This document shows, piece after piece, positions 42,463-51,299 of a stretch of 64,000 nucleotides of DNA. Numbering within the stretch: the first letter of the stretch is position 1; each line of letters begins with the position of its first letter. Origin of the DNA: YA12-FULL-51-18 sp041665305 (GTDB lineage Bacteria; Elusimicrobiota; Elusimicrobia; Elusimicrobiales; UBA9959); assembly GCA_041665305.1 (NCBI GenBank), contig JBAYJD010000010.1, positions 5,018-69,017 of the forward strand, in the 5' to 3' direction. The notes under the pieces were generated by a model. It was not told where the DNA came from and did not search any database. It worked only from the letters and a program-made list of their open reading frames with translations. A program made the translations under genes and the position numbers.

Positions 42463-44540
42463 TTTTCCTCCAGTATTGTAATCCACGTGCATCTGCAGTT
42501 CGGATGCGCGGGCAAGACGTCTGACGCCTCGTCTATCTCCATGATTTTACCGAGCTTGTCACCGGGCGCGGACTCGGCCGCGTCCACGCAGTCCGGACAC
42601 GCGTCCGGAGACAGAAGCCACTGCACGCGCTCCACCGAGCCCTGCCGTAGCGCGTCCAGATTCCCTTCGTTGTATGCGCGGTTGGCTTCGGTGCGGGCGA
42701 TAATCTCGGCCGCGTCGGCCCGACCGAGTTTGCGGACACCGCCGGCCCGGATCACGTTGCCGTCCGCGTCCAGAACGGGTTTCACGTTTATGGAAGCCAT
42801 CGTGTCCAGTTGGCTATCCACCCGCGCCATCAGCTGCGGAATGGTTTCGCTGGCCGCGATTCCCTCTATGAGCGCCTGCCGCAGGCCAGCCTGTATGGCC
42901 TGGGAGACGTGCCCGGCCAAGGCGACGGAGCTGGCTTTGATCTTCTCCTGCAGTGCGCGGCTCAAATCGTCAACGTCCTCTATTCCGGCCCGCCGCGACG
43001 ATAATTGCAGTCCTTTGCGCGCCGCCTCCAGAGAGAAGCGTTCCACGATGCGGGCTATTTTGTTGCTATCCACTTCTTCCAGCAGGACCTCGATATCGTC
43101 CAGCTGCTTGGCGGCCTCCGGGGCGGCCGCCTGCCGGAACGCCAGGCCGCCGCAGACGCTGAACGAGGTAACGAACGGCAGTTTTACGGCTTTGACCTTT
43201 GGCAGGATCGCCTCGCGGTTCAAATGCGGCAGTTTTTCCGCGACAGCGGACTTTATATCGCGGAACAGCCGCGCAAGAGCGTCCGCGAACCTGTTCTCTA
43301 TGGCGACGACCTCGCGGGTGGCGTTTACGATGGTTTCCTGCGGGCCGAGCGATTTCTGTATATCCGGCATGCGCGGCGCGACCAGTCTGCGGACCTCCTC
43401 GGGTGTGAACACGCCGTTCTGCAGGTAGATGCCGAATATCTCAGCCTGGTCTTTCTCGTCTATCGCGCGCTTGCTGAACTGGAACGACCAGTCCGTTATG
43501 CCGAAGCCCTGCCGGACTATATGCTTGTTGAGCTTCTCGGCCACGCGCATCTGGAACGGCAGAATGGTTTCCTCGTAAAAGGTCTGGGTCTGGTGGTCGC
43601 CGGTGCCCGCGCCGATGTTCCCGGTTTCTATGATGGACACTTTGCTGGGCGGTACGCCGTAGACCGCCAGTATCTCGTTGCGGGTGAACTCGCGGAGCTG
43701 CAGGAACTCCATGTCCTTCTGGTTCACGCCGACTTGCTTAAACTCTATGTCGCCCTCAAGCACGAGGTCCGCGTGCGCGAGTTCCGGGTTCTTGGCGCGG
43801 ACGTTCAGGTATGCGCGGTTGCGCTCCACCTGCTCCGGGGTGGCGTCCTTCATGATGAACGCGCCGCGTATCTTCGCGCCGTTCACGAAAAAAGCGCGGT
43901 TATAGACCTGCGCGAATTTATCGACCGCGATCGGCAGAATAAGCGAAGCCAGCGGGGAAAGGCCGTACAGGGTAGCCCCCTTGGTTCCCAGTTTGAAGTG
44001 GATTACTTCTCTGGTCTCGAATCCGACCTTTCCCTCCTGGCTCCGCGAATATCTCGGCGACTGGACGTAGCCCAGTATCGCGCCGTGCTCGTCCGCCCGC
44101 ACGCTCATGGTGGTCGCGTCCAGGTTCCAGATCTCGCGCGGCTTGCCGTCCGCGCCGTAGACCACCTCCACAAACGCGTTGCCGAACACATAGACGTCGC
44201 GCGTTATGTCGTCCAGTATCTCCAGGAGCGTGTCGTTCGGATTGCAGTTGGCGAAGAAGTCCTGCAGAGCCTCGGCGCTCTTGGGGTCCGCGCCCGGCTT
44301 GGCCGGTGTCAGCGTGTAGCCGCGCGCCGTGACCGCCTTGCAGATGACGCCGACCACCGCGCGCACCCATGACGTCTGCTCGTACATCCGGTTGAATATC
44401 TCGAAGTCGATGTCCGGCAGTATTCCCTCTTCCAGCGAAACGCCGGGGACATGTGAGATGATCTGCTTTGCCGCTTTTTCTATCTCGTCGCGTATGACCG
44501 AGCCGAACAGCATTTTGACAACTGAAGACCCTATGCTCAT
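42459..44540 (-). CDS. portal protein fused to gp7-like head morphogenesis domain
   Basis: 693 aa. Residues ~1-400 are an HK97-type portal (VFGNAFVEVVYG, NEILAVYGVPPSKVSI, GAGTGDHQTQTFYEETI). The last ~150 residues are an SPP1 gp7/Mu F-like domain with the pattern ARTEANRAYN, CPDC and HPNCRC, cysteines and a histidine that may bind zinc. Portal and head morphogenesis proteins are usually separate genes; here they are one chain. Confidence 0.85.
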   Translation of the reverse strand: MSIGSSVVKMLFGSVIRDEIEKAAKQIISHVPGVSLEEGILPDIDFEIFNRMYEQTSWVRAVVGVICKAVTARGYTLTPAKPGADPKSAEALQDFFANCNPNDTLLEILDDITRDVYVFGNAFVEVVYGADGKPREIWNLDATTMSVRADEHGAILGYVQSPRYSRSQEGKVGFETREVIHFKLGTKGATLYGLSPLASLILPIAVDKFAQVYNRAFFVNGAKIRGAFIMKDATPEQVERNRAYLNVRAKNPELAHADLVLEGDIEFKQVGVNQKDMEFLQLREFTRNEILAVYGVPPSKVSIIETGNIGAGTGDHQTQTFYEETILPFQMRVAEKLNKHIVRQGFGITDWSFQFSKRAIDEKDQAEIFGIYLQNGVFTPEEVRRLVAPRMPDIQKSLGPQETIVNATREVVAIENRFADALARLFRDIKSAVAEKLPHLNREAILPKVKAVKLPFVTSFSVCGGLAFRQAAAPEAAKQLDDIEVLLEEVDSNKIARIVERFSLEAARKGLQLSSRRAGIEDVDDLSRALQEKIKASSVALAGHVSQAIQAGLRQALIEGIAASETIPQLMARVDSQLDTMASINVKPVLDADGNVIRAGGVRKLGRADAAEIIARTEANRAYNEGNLDALRQGSVERVQWLLSPDACPDCVDAAESAPGDKLGKIMEIDEASDVLPAHPNCRCTWITILEEK

Positions 44541-45280
44541 AAAATTACTCCTTGCTGAAAATCAGCGGGGTTTCGGAACCGCCCCGAACCCTTGAGATTG
44601 GGTATCTCACGGCTCTCTCTTGAGCCCTCCCCCGCGTCTATCCACCATTTAAGGTCGCCGCTCTTGGGGTAGGCCGTCCGCCAGTTAAACGGCGACTCCC
44701 TGAGCAACGCCTTCCTGAGCTTGTGGGAACACATGAACTTGCAGTAGCGGAACTGGTAGCCCGATATCTTCATGAGCCCCATTTTCCGCGTAAATTTATT
44801 CTCCCGGGTACCGTAACGGGTTATCAGCAGCCGGGGATGGACCACCTCGCCTTCCGCCGTCCGGTAGAACTGGCTCTTGATGAACCCGCCGTAGAGCCAG
44901 CTCGCGGACTGGTACACATAACCCGGCTTGCCCCTGAGGCCGTCAGCCCAACTGAACAGAACTTTAACGTTCGGAAAGTCCTGCTGTATCCACTCCGCGC
45001 ACATTTTAAGGAACCGGCTCTCGGTGTTGCGCGGCATCTCGTCCAGGACGCAGAACCTGTTTAATTCCAGATAGTCATTCACGCCGAGAGACGGGAATAA
45101 TCTGCGTATGGTGTGCATCGGCCTTGTGCCGAATCCCCATAACGCCACGCCCACCAGCTTGCCGCCGTTGAACAGGCCGTAAGTCGCCTTCGTGATGGGC
45201 GGGCAGATGACGGCGTAATGATGGTCCGCCACGAACTGTTTGCCTGTCGCGTTGTCTACGGGCCTGACGCTTAAATCCAT
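44537..45280 (-). CDS. Mom-like DNA modification protein
   Basis: 247 aa from ATG 45280, with AGGAG upstream. The pattern VADHHYAVICPPITKATYGLF, LVGVALWGFG, YLELNRFCVLD and LFSWADGLRGKPGYVYQ fits the GNAT-like fold of phage Mu Mom, which converts adenine to a carbamoylmethyl form resistant to restriction. It ends 4 bp into the portal gene and follows the terminase by 10 bp. Confidence 0.75.
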   Translation of the reverse strand: MDLSVRPVDNATGKQFVADHHYAVICPPITKATYGLFNGGKLVGVALWGFGTRPMHTIRRLFPSLGVNDYLELNRFCVLDEMPRNTESRFLKMCAEWIQQDFPNVKVLFSWADGLRGKPGYVYQSASWLYGGFIKSQFYRTAEGEVVHPRLLITRYGTRENKFTRKMGLMKISGYQFRYCKFMCSHKLRKALLRESPFNWRTAYPKSGDLKWWIDAGEGSRESREIPNLKGSGRFRNPADFQQGVIL

Positions 45281-45290
45281 GTCATCGCTC

Positions 45291-46646
45291 CTATTCGTCC
45301 AAATCATCCGAGAACGATATCCTCGGTTCCATGCGCTGCGCCTGCACACCCTGCAGCGCCAGCCAGAGCGCGTCCAGCATATCGTCCGAACTGTGCGGGA
45401 AGTGCAGCAGCTCTTCCTCCATCTCCGGCATGGTTTCGCGCGGCAGGGTGATGACGCCGTTCTCGAACAGCGGGGCGAGGCCGCGCAGGCGCGCGTGCTT
45501 GTCGCCCTGGGTGCTTATGGCCTTTATCGGCAGCATCTTGGTCTCAGGGTCCGTGCGCAGCGATTCGATGAATGCGCTCTGATACCCGTTCGACTCTATG
45601 CTAATAAGCCGAGGATGCCTGTGCCGGTGCAGACGCTTGACCGCCTTCAGCTGCTCATTGAACGGGATGCGGCCGCGATACGCCTCTATAATGAAAGAAT
45701 CCCCGGCCTTGTTGACTCCGATTACGCAGTACGCGAACCGGGAGTTGGACTCGCGTCGGCCAATGGCGAGGTCCACGCCCGCGAATACTGTAAGATCGTC
45801 TGGCAGTCTGTCATATCTGCCCGATTCCAGCCACGCCAGCTTGAAATCCGCACCCTCCTGGCCTGACGGGTCGTTCAGGTACAGGCAGTTATAGGAGGCC
45901 GCGCCCAACTGGGCCCGCTGAAGGGCCAGCTTCTCCGCGCTGAATTTCTCCGGGAACAGGATGTGCTTCTTCCCCGCCTCGTCATTCCATTCGGCGGCAA
46001 GGTTTATGACTTTCCAGTTGCCGTAGCCAGGGTCGTTCTTCAGGAAACCCGCGATATCGTCCGTGTGCCAGCGGGTCATGACCACCACTATCTGCCCGTC
46101 GTTATCGAGCCTCGGCAGCAGGTCGCGTTGAAACCAGCGGATTACCTTCTGCCGCTGATGCGGAGTCATGGTGTTGCGGTTTGAGCACGGATCGTCTATG
46201 ACTATAAGATTCGGATGCTGGCTGACCACCGTGCCCAGGACAGATGCCACCGCTATGGACGGCTCCTTGCGGATCTCCGTGCGTGGAATCTGAACGCGTT
46301 CCTCCGTCCAGGTGTCAGCCGTCAGGTCCCAATGGCCGTATCGGTCGCGGAACCGCTCGTTCTGCGTCAGGTGGCCTTTGATCTCCCGCATGAAGCCTTT
46401 GGCGTTGTCTAAAATCTCGTTCACCAGCAGAATCCGCATGTTATGGTCCTCGGCCAGCCGGAACAGCGGGTAGGCTATTGTGCAGGCCGTGGTCTTCAAG
46501 TGTCCGACCGGAGCGAGCAGCAGGATAAACTGCTCCCGCAGCAGCGTGTCGAACCACGAAAGGTGCAGCTCGGTCAATTGGCTGTAGCCCAGGACGTCCT
46601 TGGCGAAGAAAAACAGCTCTTCCAGTCGCTGCGCGTGGGGCTTCAT
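45291..46646 (-). CDS. terL: terminase large subunit
   Basis: 451 aa. The ATPase part has a non-classical Walker A (APVGHLKTTA) and Walker B (LIVIDDP). The nuclease part has VFAGVDLAIGRRESN, LISIESNG and DDMLDALWLAL with the acidic metal ligands of the RNase-H fold. It pumps and cuts phage DNA. The start follows a 249-bp gap from the small subunit gene that holds a perfect palindrome. Confidence 0.92.
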   Translation of the reverse strand: MKPHAQRLEELFFFAKDVLGYSQLTELHLSWFDTLLREQFILLLAPVGHLKTTACTIAYPLFRLAEDHNMRILLVNEILDNAKGFMREIKGHLTQNERFRDRYGHWDLTADTWTEERVQIPRTEIRKEPSIAVASVLGTVVSQHPNLIVIDDPCSNRNTMTPHQRQKVIRWFQRDLLPRLDNDGQIVVVMTRWHTDDIAGFLKNDPGYGNWKVINLAAEWNDEAGKKHILFPEKFSAEKLALQRAQLGAASYNCLYLNDPSGQEGADFKLAWLESGRYDRLPDDLTVFAGVDLAIGRRESNSRFAYCVIGVNKAGDSFIIEAYRGRIPFNEQLKAVKRLHRHRHPRLISIESNGYQSAFIESLRTDPETKMLPIKAISTQGDKHARLRGLAPLFENGVITLPRETMPEMEEELLHFPHSSDDMLDALWLALQGVQAQRMEPRISFSDDLDE

Positions 46647-46855
46647 AGGGCTTCCTGTTCCGTACGAAAAAAATAGGGCTTTGTGCGAAGAACGGGCGAG
46701 GCGATTCCCCGAAGGGTGTTTCGTACAAGTAAAAATAGCCTGAACCGCTTTTCAGCGTGCGAAATAAAAGCGTAGGGGGAGCATGCGCGCTTTGGGCCGG
46801 TATTTTTACGCAAATTCTCCGGGGCCGTCCGGAGCGCGGTTCTCCGTCGGGGAAA

Positions 46856-46886
46856 CACTGAACATAATGGCGCATTATGTTCAGTG
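46856..46886. repeat. 31-bp near-perfect palindrome between terminase genes
   Basis: Arms of 14 bases (CACTGAACATAATG and its complement) flank GCG. On the minus strand the 3' side is followed by TTTCCCC, a weak U run. It could be a protein operator, a transcript hairpin or a packaging-site element. A second hairpin (CTCCGG/CCGGAG) lies at 46817-46834. Confidence 0.75.
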
Positions 46887-46895
46887 AATCGCGCG

Positions 46896-47444
46896 CTACT
46901 TGGAGTCATTCCCGCCCTCCTTCCGCGCTTCGCCCGCGCTCTCCGGCTTACCGGTCGCTTCCGCTTCGCATGGGATAACGGGAGTTTCCTCCTGCCTGAC
47001 TTCGGGTATCAATCCGCCGAGCCGTTTCTGCAGGAACTTCTGAACGGTGATTTTCACTTCCTCCGAAGACTCCAGAACCTTCTCCGGCATCGGCCCCCTG
47101 CCTGCCAGTCCGCCGAACTGGCCTTGCCGGTCGAACAGCTCACCTATGACGATGATGAGGTCTTTCACCGAGGCCTCCGGCAATTTGCGCTTGATTTCCT
47201 TGAGTGCGGCGAAGATGATATCCCAGGATTCACGGGTCAGCCGGCCTTTCAATCTATCGGCCACCGGGTTCTTGCAGACGCCATCCGCGATAAATTTGCT
47301 GGCGTTATCCAGCCAGTATTTGACCGTGCTCTTCTCCACGCCTATTTCCCGCGCGATAGAGCTGAGCCGCCCGCCCGCCTCGAACTTGGCTATGGCGCTC
47401 ATGATGACTTCTTTGGAGTGTTTCTGCGGGCCTTTCCGTTTCAT
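46896..47444 (-). CDS. terS: terminase small subunit-like protein
   Basis: 182 aa. The N-terminus has a helix-turn-helix (GGRLSSIAREIGVEKSTVKYWL) of the type used by small terminases to bind pac or cos. The middle is helical (oligomerisation) and the tail is acidic and Glu/Lys-rich. It lies upstream of terL in the packaging operon. ATG 47444 overlaps the preceding gene by 4 bp. Confidence 0.7.
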   Translation of the reverse strand: MKRKGPQKHSKEVIMSAIAKFEAGGRLSSIAREIGVEKSTVKYWLDNASKFIADGVCKNPVADRLKGRLTRESWDIIFAALKEIKRKLPEASVKDLIIVIGELFDRQGQFGGLAGRGPMPEKVLESSEEVKITVQKFLQKRLGGLIPEVRQEETPVIPCEAEATGKPESAGEARKEGGNDSK

Positions 47445-47653
47445 TCAGTGTCCTCCCATCCCGACTTCATCTTCTTTCGGAACCTGCGCTGGTACGCACA
47501 CAGGTCCTTCGTTCGCTTGAGCCTATGGCACCGCTCGTGATACCTCTGGTTCGCATAAAGCGGCTGGAACCCTTTCCCGCAAACCTTGCATTTCCTGTGT
47601 CTGAAAATCCGCTTATGCATAATATTCTGGCCTTCAAAAACGCCGCTGTCCAT
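47441..47653 (-). CDS. small zinc-finger protein
   Basis: 70 aa from ATG 47653, chosen because a repeated leader shared with 40031-40067 ends exactly at this ATG; an internal ATG at 47620 has no better ribosome site. Contains CKVCGKGFQP and YHERCH, a probable CxxC...HxxxC/H zinc site, in a very basic chain. Likely nucleic-acid binding. Confidence 0.6.
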   Translation of the reverse strand: MDSGVFEGQNIMHKRIFRHRKCKVCGKGFQPLYANQRYHERCHRLKRTKDLCAYQRRFRKKMKSGWEDTE

Positions 47654-47683
47654 TAACAGTTCAAACTGATTACTTCTCGTCGG
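47647..47683 (-). repeat. repeated start-region element, copy 2
   Basis: Second copy of the element at 40031-40067: 26 identical bases (47647-47672) and 34 of 37 overall. It spans the end of the 29-aa ORF and the ATG at 47653 and contains the same CAGTTTGAACTG inverted repeat. Confidence 0.7.
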
Positions 47684-47759
47684 ATTTCGTGTCGATTGCA
47701 CAGCTCGCGCCGTCCGCTTTGTGAATTGGAAGTTTCCATGCCATCGCGTTGCCTTTCAT
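47670..47759 (-). CDS. very small ORF between two phage genes
   Basis: 29 aa, ATG 47759 overlapping the previous stop (ATGA), TAA inside the repeated leader. Contains a Cys and a charged tail ending SDEK; the methylase at the other repeat copy ends PDGK. The overlap suggests real translation by coupling, but it is short and unknown. Confidence 0.4.
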   Translation of the reverse strand: MKGNAMAWKLPIHKADGASCAIDTKSDEK

Positions 47760-48106
47760 AAGGGGCGGCCCTGCACACGGCCCTTGGTAATCACGCGCAC
47801 GCTTATATCGCTGACAAGTTTCGGTAAGGCGTCTTGGAGAGTTTCAAGAACGTCATCGGCCCAAAAGTCCCGAAACGATTGTTCGGAGAGCATTCTTCGG
47901 ATACCATCCCGGACCATGCGCTGAAATTCCTTGGTGCGGATAAATTCTTTGATATGTTTTTCCACAGCGTCATTGAGGGTGTCGAATCCAAGGTTCTTGA
48001 TCAATGCCTTGCCGAACATATAGGCGGTGTCATAAGAGAAGCTGTCTAGGACACATTCTTTATCTTCATCGCGCTTTTCTTGTTTTGCCTGCGTCATTGT
48101 TTTCAT
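47756..48106 (-). CDS. phage protein of unknown function
   Basis: 116 aa from ATG 48106, after GAGGAGGAATAAAACG; an ATG at 48145 with AAGGAG upstream is an alternative that would overlap the nuclease gene. Charged and helical (AVEKHIKEFIRTKEFQRMV). No family recognised. Confidence 0.55.
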   Translation of the reverse strand: MKTMTQAKQEKRDEDKECVLDSFSYDTAYMFGKALIKNLGFDTLNDAVEKHIKEFIRTKEFQRMVRDGIRRMLSEQSFRDFWADDVLETLQDALPKLVSDISVRVITKGRVQGRPL

Positions 48107-48110
48107 CGTT

Positions 48111-48491
48111 TTATTCCTCCTCAATGGCATCATGCCCTTCGACATGGTGTTCTCCTTTTGTGTCCACAATAATTGGTTGTTGGTCGTGTTTGTGTATTCT
48201 GTAAATGCCGCGCAGAACATGCTCCCACACCTCCGCCTGCGGCCAGACCGTGAATGTTTTCCTGCGCCGCACCGCGACCGCGCCGGAAGTCACCTGGATA
48301 AACCGCACTTCCCCAGGCTGCCGGATGGCGACAATATCAAACGCGCCGAACAGATCCCGCGCGCAGAATACTACGCCTCGGCCCGGCAGCCAGCCGGGTT
48401 TGCCGAAGGTCCGTTCTACCAGATAGCCCTGGCTTTTGAGGTAATCCGCGACCTTCTTTTCGTGAACATTTCCCTTGGCCCTGTTATTCAT
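48111..48491 (-). CDS. Holliday-junction-resolvase-like PD-(D/E)xK nuclease
   Basis: 126 aa from ATG 48491, with GGGAGGAACG upstream. The fold pattern GNVHEKKVADYLKSQGYLV, DLFGAFDIVAI and VRFIQVTSG matches archaeal-Hjc/VRR-like nucleases, though the usual Lys of the ExK motif is replaced by Thr (IQVTS). It may resolve branched DNA before packaging. The missing Lys makes activity uncertain. Confidence 0.6.
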   Translation of the reverse strand: MNNRAKGNVHEKKVADYLKSQGYLVERTFGKPGWLPGRGVVFCARDLFGAFDIVAIRQPGEVRFIQVTSGAVAVRRRKTFTVWPQAEVWEHVLRGIYRIHKHDQQPIIVDTKGEHHVEGHDAIEEE

Positions 48492-48539
48492 CGTTCCTCC
48501 CGTGCGGACACAGCGGACGTAGTCGCTGTATATCCCCGT

Positions 48540-48565
48540 CACGCGCGTGCGCGCGCACACGCGTA
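48540..48565. other. 26-bp strictly alternating pyrimidine-purine tract
   Basis: From 48540 to 48565 the bases alternate pyrimidine and purine without a break and are almost all C/G with some CA steps, including GTGCGCGCGCAC. Such tracts favour left-handed Z-DNA under negative supercoiling. It lies in the 142-bp gap between the primase and nuclease genes. Confidence 0.6.
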
Positions 48566-48633
48566 ACGGGTTAACCGGAAGCTGCGCCCGCAACGTCCGC
48601 ACTTTTCAAAAAGCCCTGAAAAAACAAGCGTTT

Positions 48634-50691
48634 TCATAGTATCGTCTCCTGAACCGTCTTTCCCTTGAGCCCGATACCCCGAAACGCGCGGGTGCCCTTA
48701 TGTCCTGATCTGCGCCTGATAAATCCGCGTTTATCAAGATCATCGGAGAACCGCCGCTTTGTCCCCGCGTATTCACCAGATTTCTCGGTCCATAGCTGCC
48801 ATGAGGCGAAAAGCTCATCCGTAGTCCCCTCGGCGTTAACGTCCTGGATGCATTCATCCTCAATCCACCGGCCTAGCGCGTCCTCGGATTCGAGATACTC
48901 TTCCGTGGCCGAAACCACGCTGGCGGGCGGCTTGAGTCCCGTTTTCTGCCATTCCAGGCAGCCGTCCAGCATCCAGCGCAGTATGCCGTCCTTCTCGGCC
49001 AGCAGTTGGTCTGAGAGCGTTTGGTCGCGCTTCTCCGGCGGTATGGTGACGGTGAACGGTACCAGATGCAGTCTGCGCCGCATCGCCTCGTCCACATCGC
49101 GTATGGCGGGTTTGTTGTTGCCGGCGACGATGAGCTTAAACTGCGGCCTATACTCGAAGAAGTCCTGCCGCATGAACCTGGCGGAGATTTTATCGCCGCC
49201 GGTAAGCGACTTTATCTTGGTCTCGGCCCACCGCTTCCCCTTTTCGACTTCAATGGACGTCACGAGCCTTGCCCCGCGTAACCCGGCCAGATCGGTCGGG
49301 TGCTTCTCGTTTTTGTTCTCCAGGAATGTGTCTATTGGCGCGTTTACGGCGTAATCGCCCATAACGGACGACAGCGTGTTCAAGAAGACCGATTTGCCGT
49401 TCGCCCCGGTGCCGTAAAGAAAAAATAGCGCGTGCTCCGTGGTGACGCCGGTCAGCGCGTAGCCCGCCATGCGCGCGAGATATCGCTGGAGTTCCTCGTC
49501 CCCGCCGGTGATGTCGCCCAGGAATTTCAGCCAGGTCGGCGCAGTGCCTTGCGGCGTGGCGGCTGCTATCTTCGTCATGTAATCCGACCGCGCGTGCGGT
49601 TTCAGCTCGCCCGTTCGCAGGTTTACGCCGGAGCCGAACGCGTTGAGCTGCCATTGGTCGCGGTCCCAGATATCCAGGCCAGCGGCGTGTTTACGGTCGG
49701 CCCGGGCGAGCCGCTCAACGGCGGCCACCGTGCTCGCGCTCGCAACCTTGGCCGCAATATTCGCCTTCTCGCATTTGGCTGACGACTCGCGACAGACCCG
49801 GCGTGCGAGGTCAAACGCCTTGAGCGTCGTCTCCCTGAGCCAGCGCGCGCCGTCCCAGTGGAGCCAATGTCCCCACGGGGCGACGTAACGCCAGTCGTCG
49901 GCATACTTGGAAGTGAATTTGAGAGCCAGCGCGTCGTCCGTGAAGCCGGGCGGAACCGTTACTTCTTCCTCCTCCGGCGCGGCAGGAGGATAGCGGCTTA
50001 TGCTCGCGGCGATGTCGCTTACCTCTTTGTCCGGCAGCGGCGGGTCGCAGCGTTGCGTGTTTATGGCCGCGAGCGCCGCTTTTATCTCGCCGGCCGCCAT
50101 GCCGCGCCTGCGCATCGTGCCCGCCAGGCTGGCGAGCGTGGAGTTTCGCGAGCCGTTCTGCAGCGCGCCGGTTAGGCTCGGCGGCTGGACGGGTTTTTTC
50201 GTGAGCGCGAGGAACTCTTCAGACATTGCAGACAGATGCTCCTCCGCGTTGTCCCATTCGTACGCCTTCCCGTCTATGGTAGACCCGGGCGCGACCACAT
50301 AGCCGCCGTCCGCTTTCAGATCCACGCCCGGAAGCAGGCCGTTCCGGCTGCGCAGCCCGCCTTCGGGACAGACGTAGTAGAGATGCCAGCCGCCGCTGGG
50401 CGTCAGGACTTTAAGCGTGGTCGGCAAACCGCCGTTAATCGCGGCGGCTGATTCGCGCCCTTTCGCCCCCTTTTTGACGTCTATATCAACGGCAGCGATG
50501 CCGGACACCAATCCCGTCGCCAAGCCGATGTTCGCGTCCGGATTGCGCTCCCACCATTGCCGTATTGCCTCTTCCGATGTGGTGGCGTCCTTGAACCCGT
50601 TCTGAGTGATCGGTTTTTTGCCGTTGGGCTCCAGCGGAAAGACGGCCCAGCCCATCTCGGCCAGGCCGAGCGCCCATTTAAGCTTGCTCAT
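48634..50691 (-). CDS. bifunctional primase-polymerase/SF3 helicase (P4/D5-like)
   Basis: 685 aa. Residues ~1-170 are a Prim-Pol domain (VFPLEPNGKKPI, IAAVDIDVKKG with the acidic metal site, GGWHLYYV). A linker follows, then a D5-like region and an SF3 helicase with Walker A LYGTGANGKSVF, Walker B-like ARLVTSIEVE and motif C FKLIVAGNNKPAI. It likely initiates and unwinds for phage replication. Confidence 0.9.
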   Translation of the reverse strand: MSKLKWALGLAEMGWAVFPLEPNGKKPITQNGFKDATTSEEAIRQWWERNPDANIGLATGLVSGIAAVDIDVKKGAKGRESAAAINGGLPTTLKVLTPSGGWHLYYVCPEGGLRSRNGLLPGVDLKADGGYVVAPGSTIDGKAYEWDNAEEHLSAMSEEFLALTKKPVQPPSLTGALQNGSRNSTLASLAGTMRRRGMAAGEIKAALAAINTQRCDPPLPDKEVSDIAASISRYPPAAPEEEEVTVPPGFTDDALALKFTSKYADDWRYVAPWGHWLHWDGARWLRETTLKAFDLARRVCRESSAKCEKANIAAKVASASTVAAVERLARADRKHAAGLDIWDRDQWQLNAFGSGVNLRTGELKPHARSDYMTKIAAATPQGTAPTWLKFLGDITGGDEELQRYLARMAGYALTGVTTEHALFFLYGTGANGKSVFLNTLSSVMGDYAVNAPIDTFLENKNEKHPTDLAGLRGARLVTSIEVEKGKRWAETKIKSLTGGDKISARFMRQDFFEYRPQFKLIVAGNNKPAIRDVDEAMRRRLHLVPFTVTIPPEKRDQTLSDQLLAEKDGILRWMLDGCLEWQKTGLKPPASVVSATEEYLESEDALGRWIEDECIQDVNAEGTTDELFASWQLWTEKSGEYAGTKRRFSDDLDKRGFIRRRSGHKGTRAFRGIGLKGKTVQETIL

Positions 50692-50709
50692 GGTCGTACC
50701 TCGCGCCGT

Positions 50710-51297
50710 TTAGAACGGGATATCTTCGTCGTTGGCCGGTTCCGCGTGTTCCTGCGGAGGCTGTTTGTGCTTGAGTAGTTCTCTCGCGTCCTTGAAGCCG
50801 TCTTTCCTAGGCGGCGGAACCGCAGACGGTTCCGGATGGCGCTCGGTATAAACCTCTTCGATGACGTTCTTCTCATTCGTGTAAGTCTTCCCGTTGACGA
50901 CCTTGTCATAGGTCGATACGCCCAGGAGCGCGCGGAACTGCCGCCCCTGGAAGTCGGACTCATCGAACGAGAACTCGCCTTCATATTGCATACCGACGGC
51001 ATGGAGGAAGTGGACCGCCATGCCATGCCCCGGATTCGGCTTCTCTCCGTTGCCGCGCGGAATCCAGACCACGTTATGCCACACGCGCTTGCCGAAATGC
51101 GCGCCCTTGTCGGCTATCTCGCAGACCAGTTTGGTTCTGGGCGTGCCCAGGTTCTTTCCGCTTTGGGTCACTTCCCCGTCCGAATGGTCGGCCACCTGCA
51201 GCGTGTAGATGCCGCGCGGAGCCGGCTGGAACTTCGCCTGGCCGCTCTGCCGGGGACTGTCCGCCCCGGCGTCGCCTCTGTAATTTATTCTCGCCAT
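50710..51297 (-). CDS. DUF669-like single-strand DNA binding protein
   Basis: 195 aa. A central beta-barrel-like region (GIYTLQVADHSDGEVTQSG, FRALLGVSTYDK) fits DUF669, a phage ssDNA-binding family. The C-terminus ends DEDIPF, the acidic tip by which bacterial SSB proteins recruit partners. It sits between the RecA-like ATPase and primase genes. Confidence 0.75.
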   Translation of the reverse strand: MARINYRGDAGADSPRQSGQAKFQPAPRGIYTLQVADHSDGEVTQSGKNLGTPRTKLVCEIADKGAHFGKRVWHNVVWIPRGNGEKPNPGHGMAVHFLHAVGMQYEGEFSFDESDFQGRQFRALLGVSTYDKVVNGKTYTNEKNVIEEVYTERHPEPSAVPPPRKDGFKDARELLKHKQPPQEHAEPANDEDIPF

Positions 51298-51299
51298 GA

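Noticed and set aside
43005..44372. Long open frame (455 codons) on the plus strand opposite the portal gene
   Set aside because: It is the mirror of a GC-rich portal gene with clear motifs; it has no ribosome site and its sequence shows no recognisable fold.
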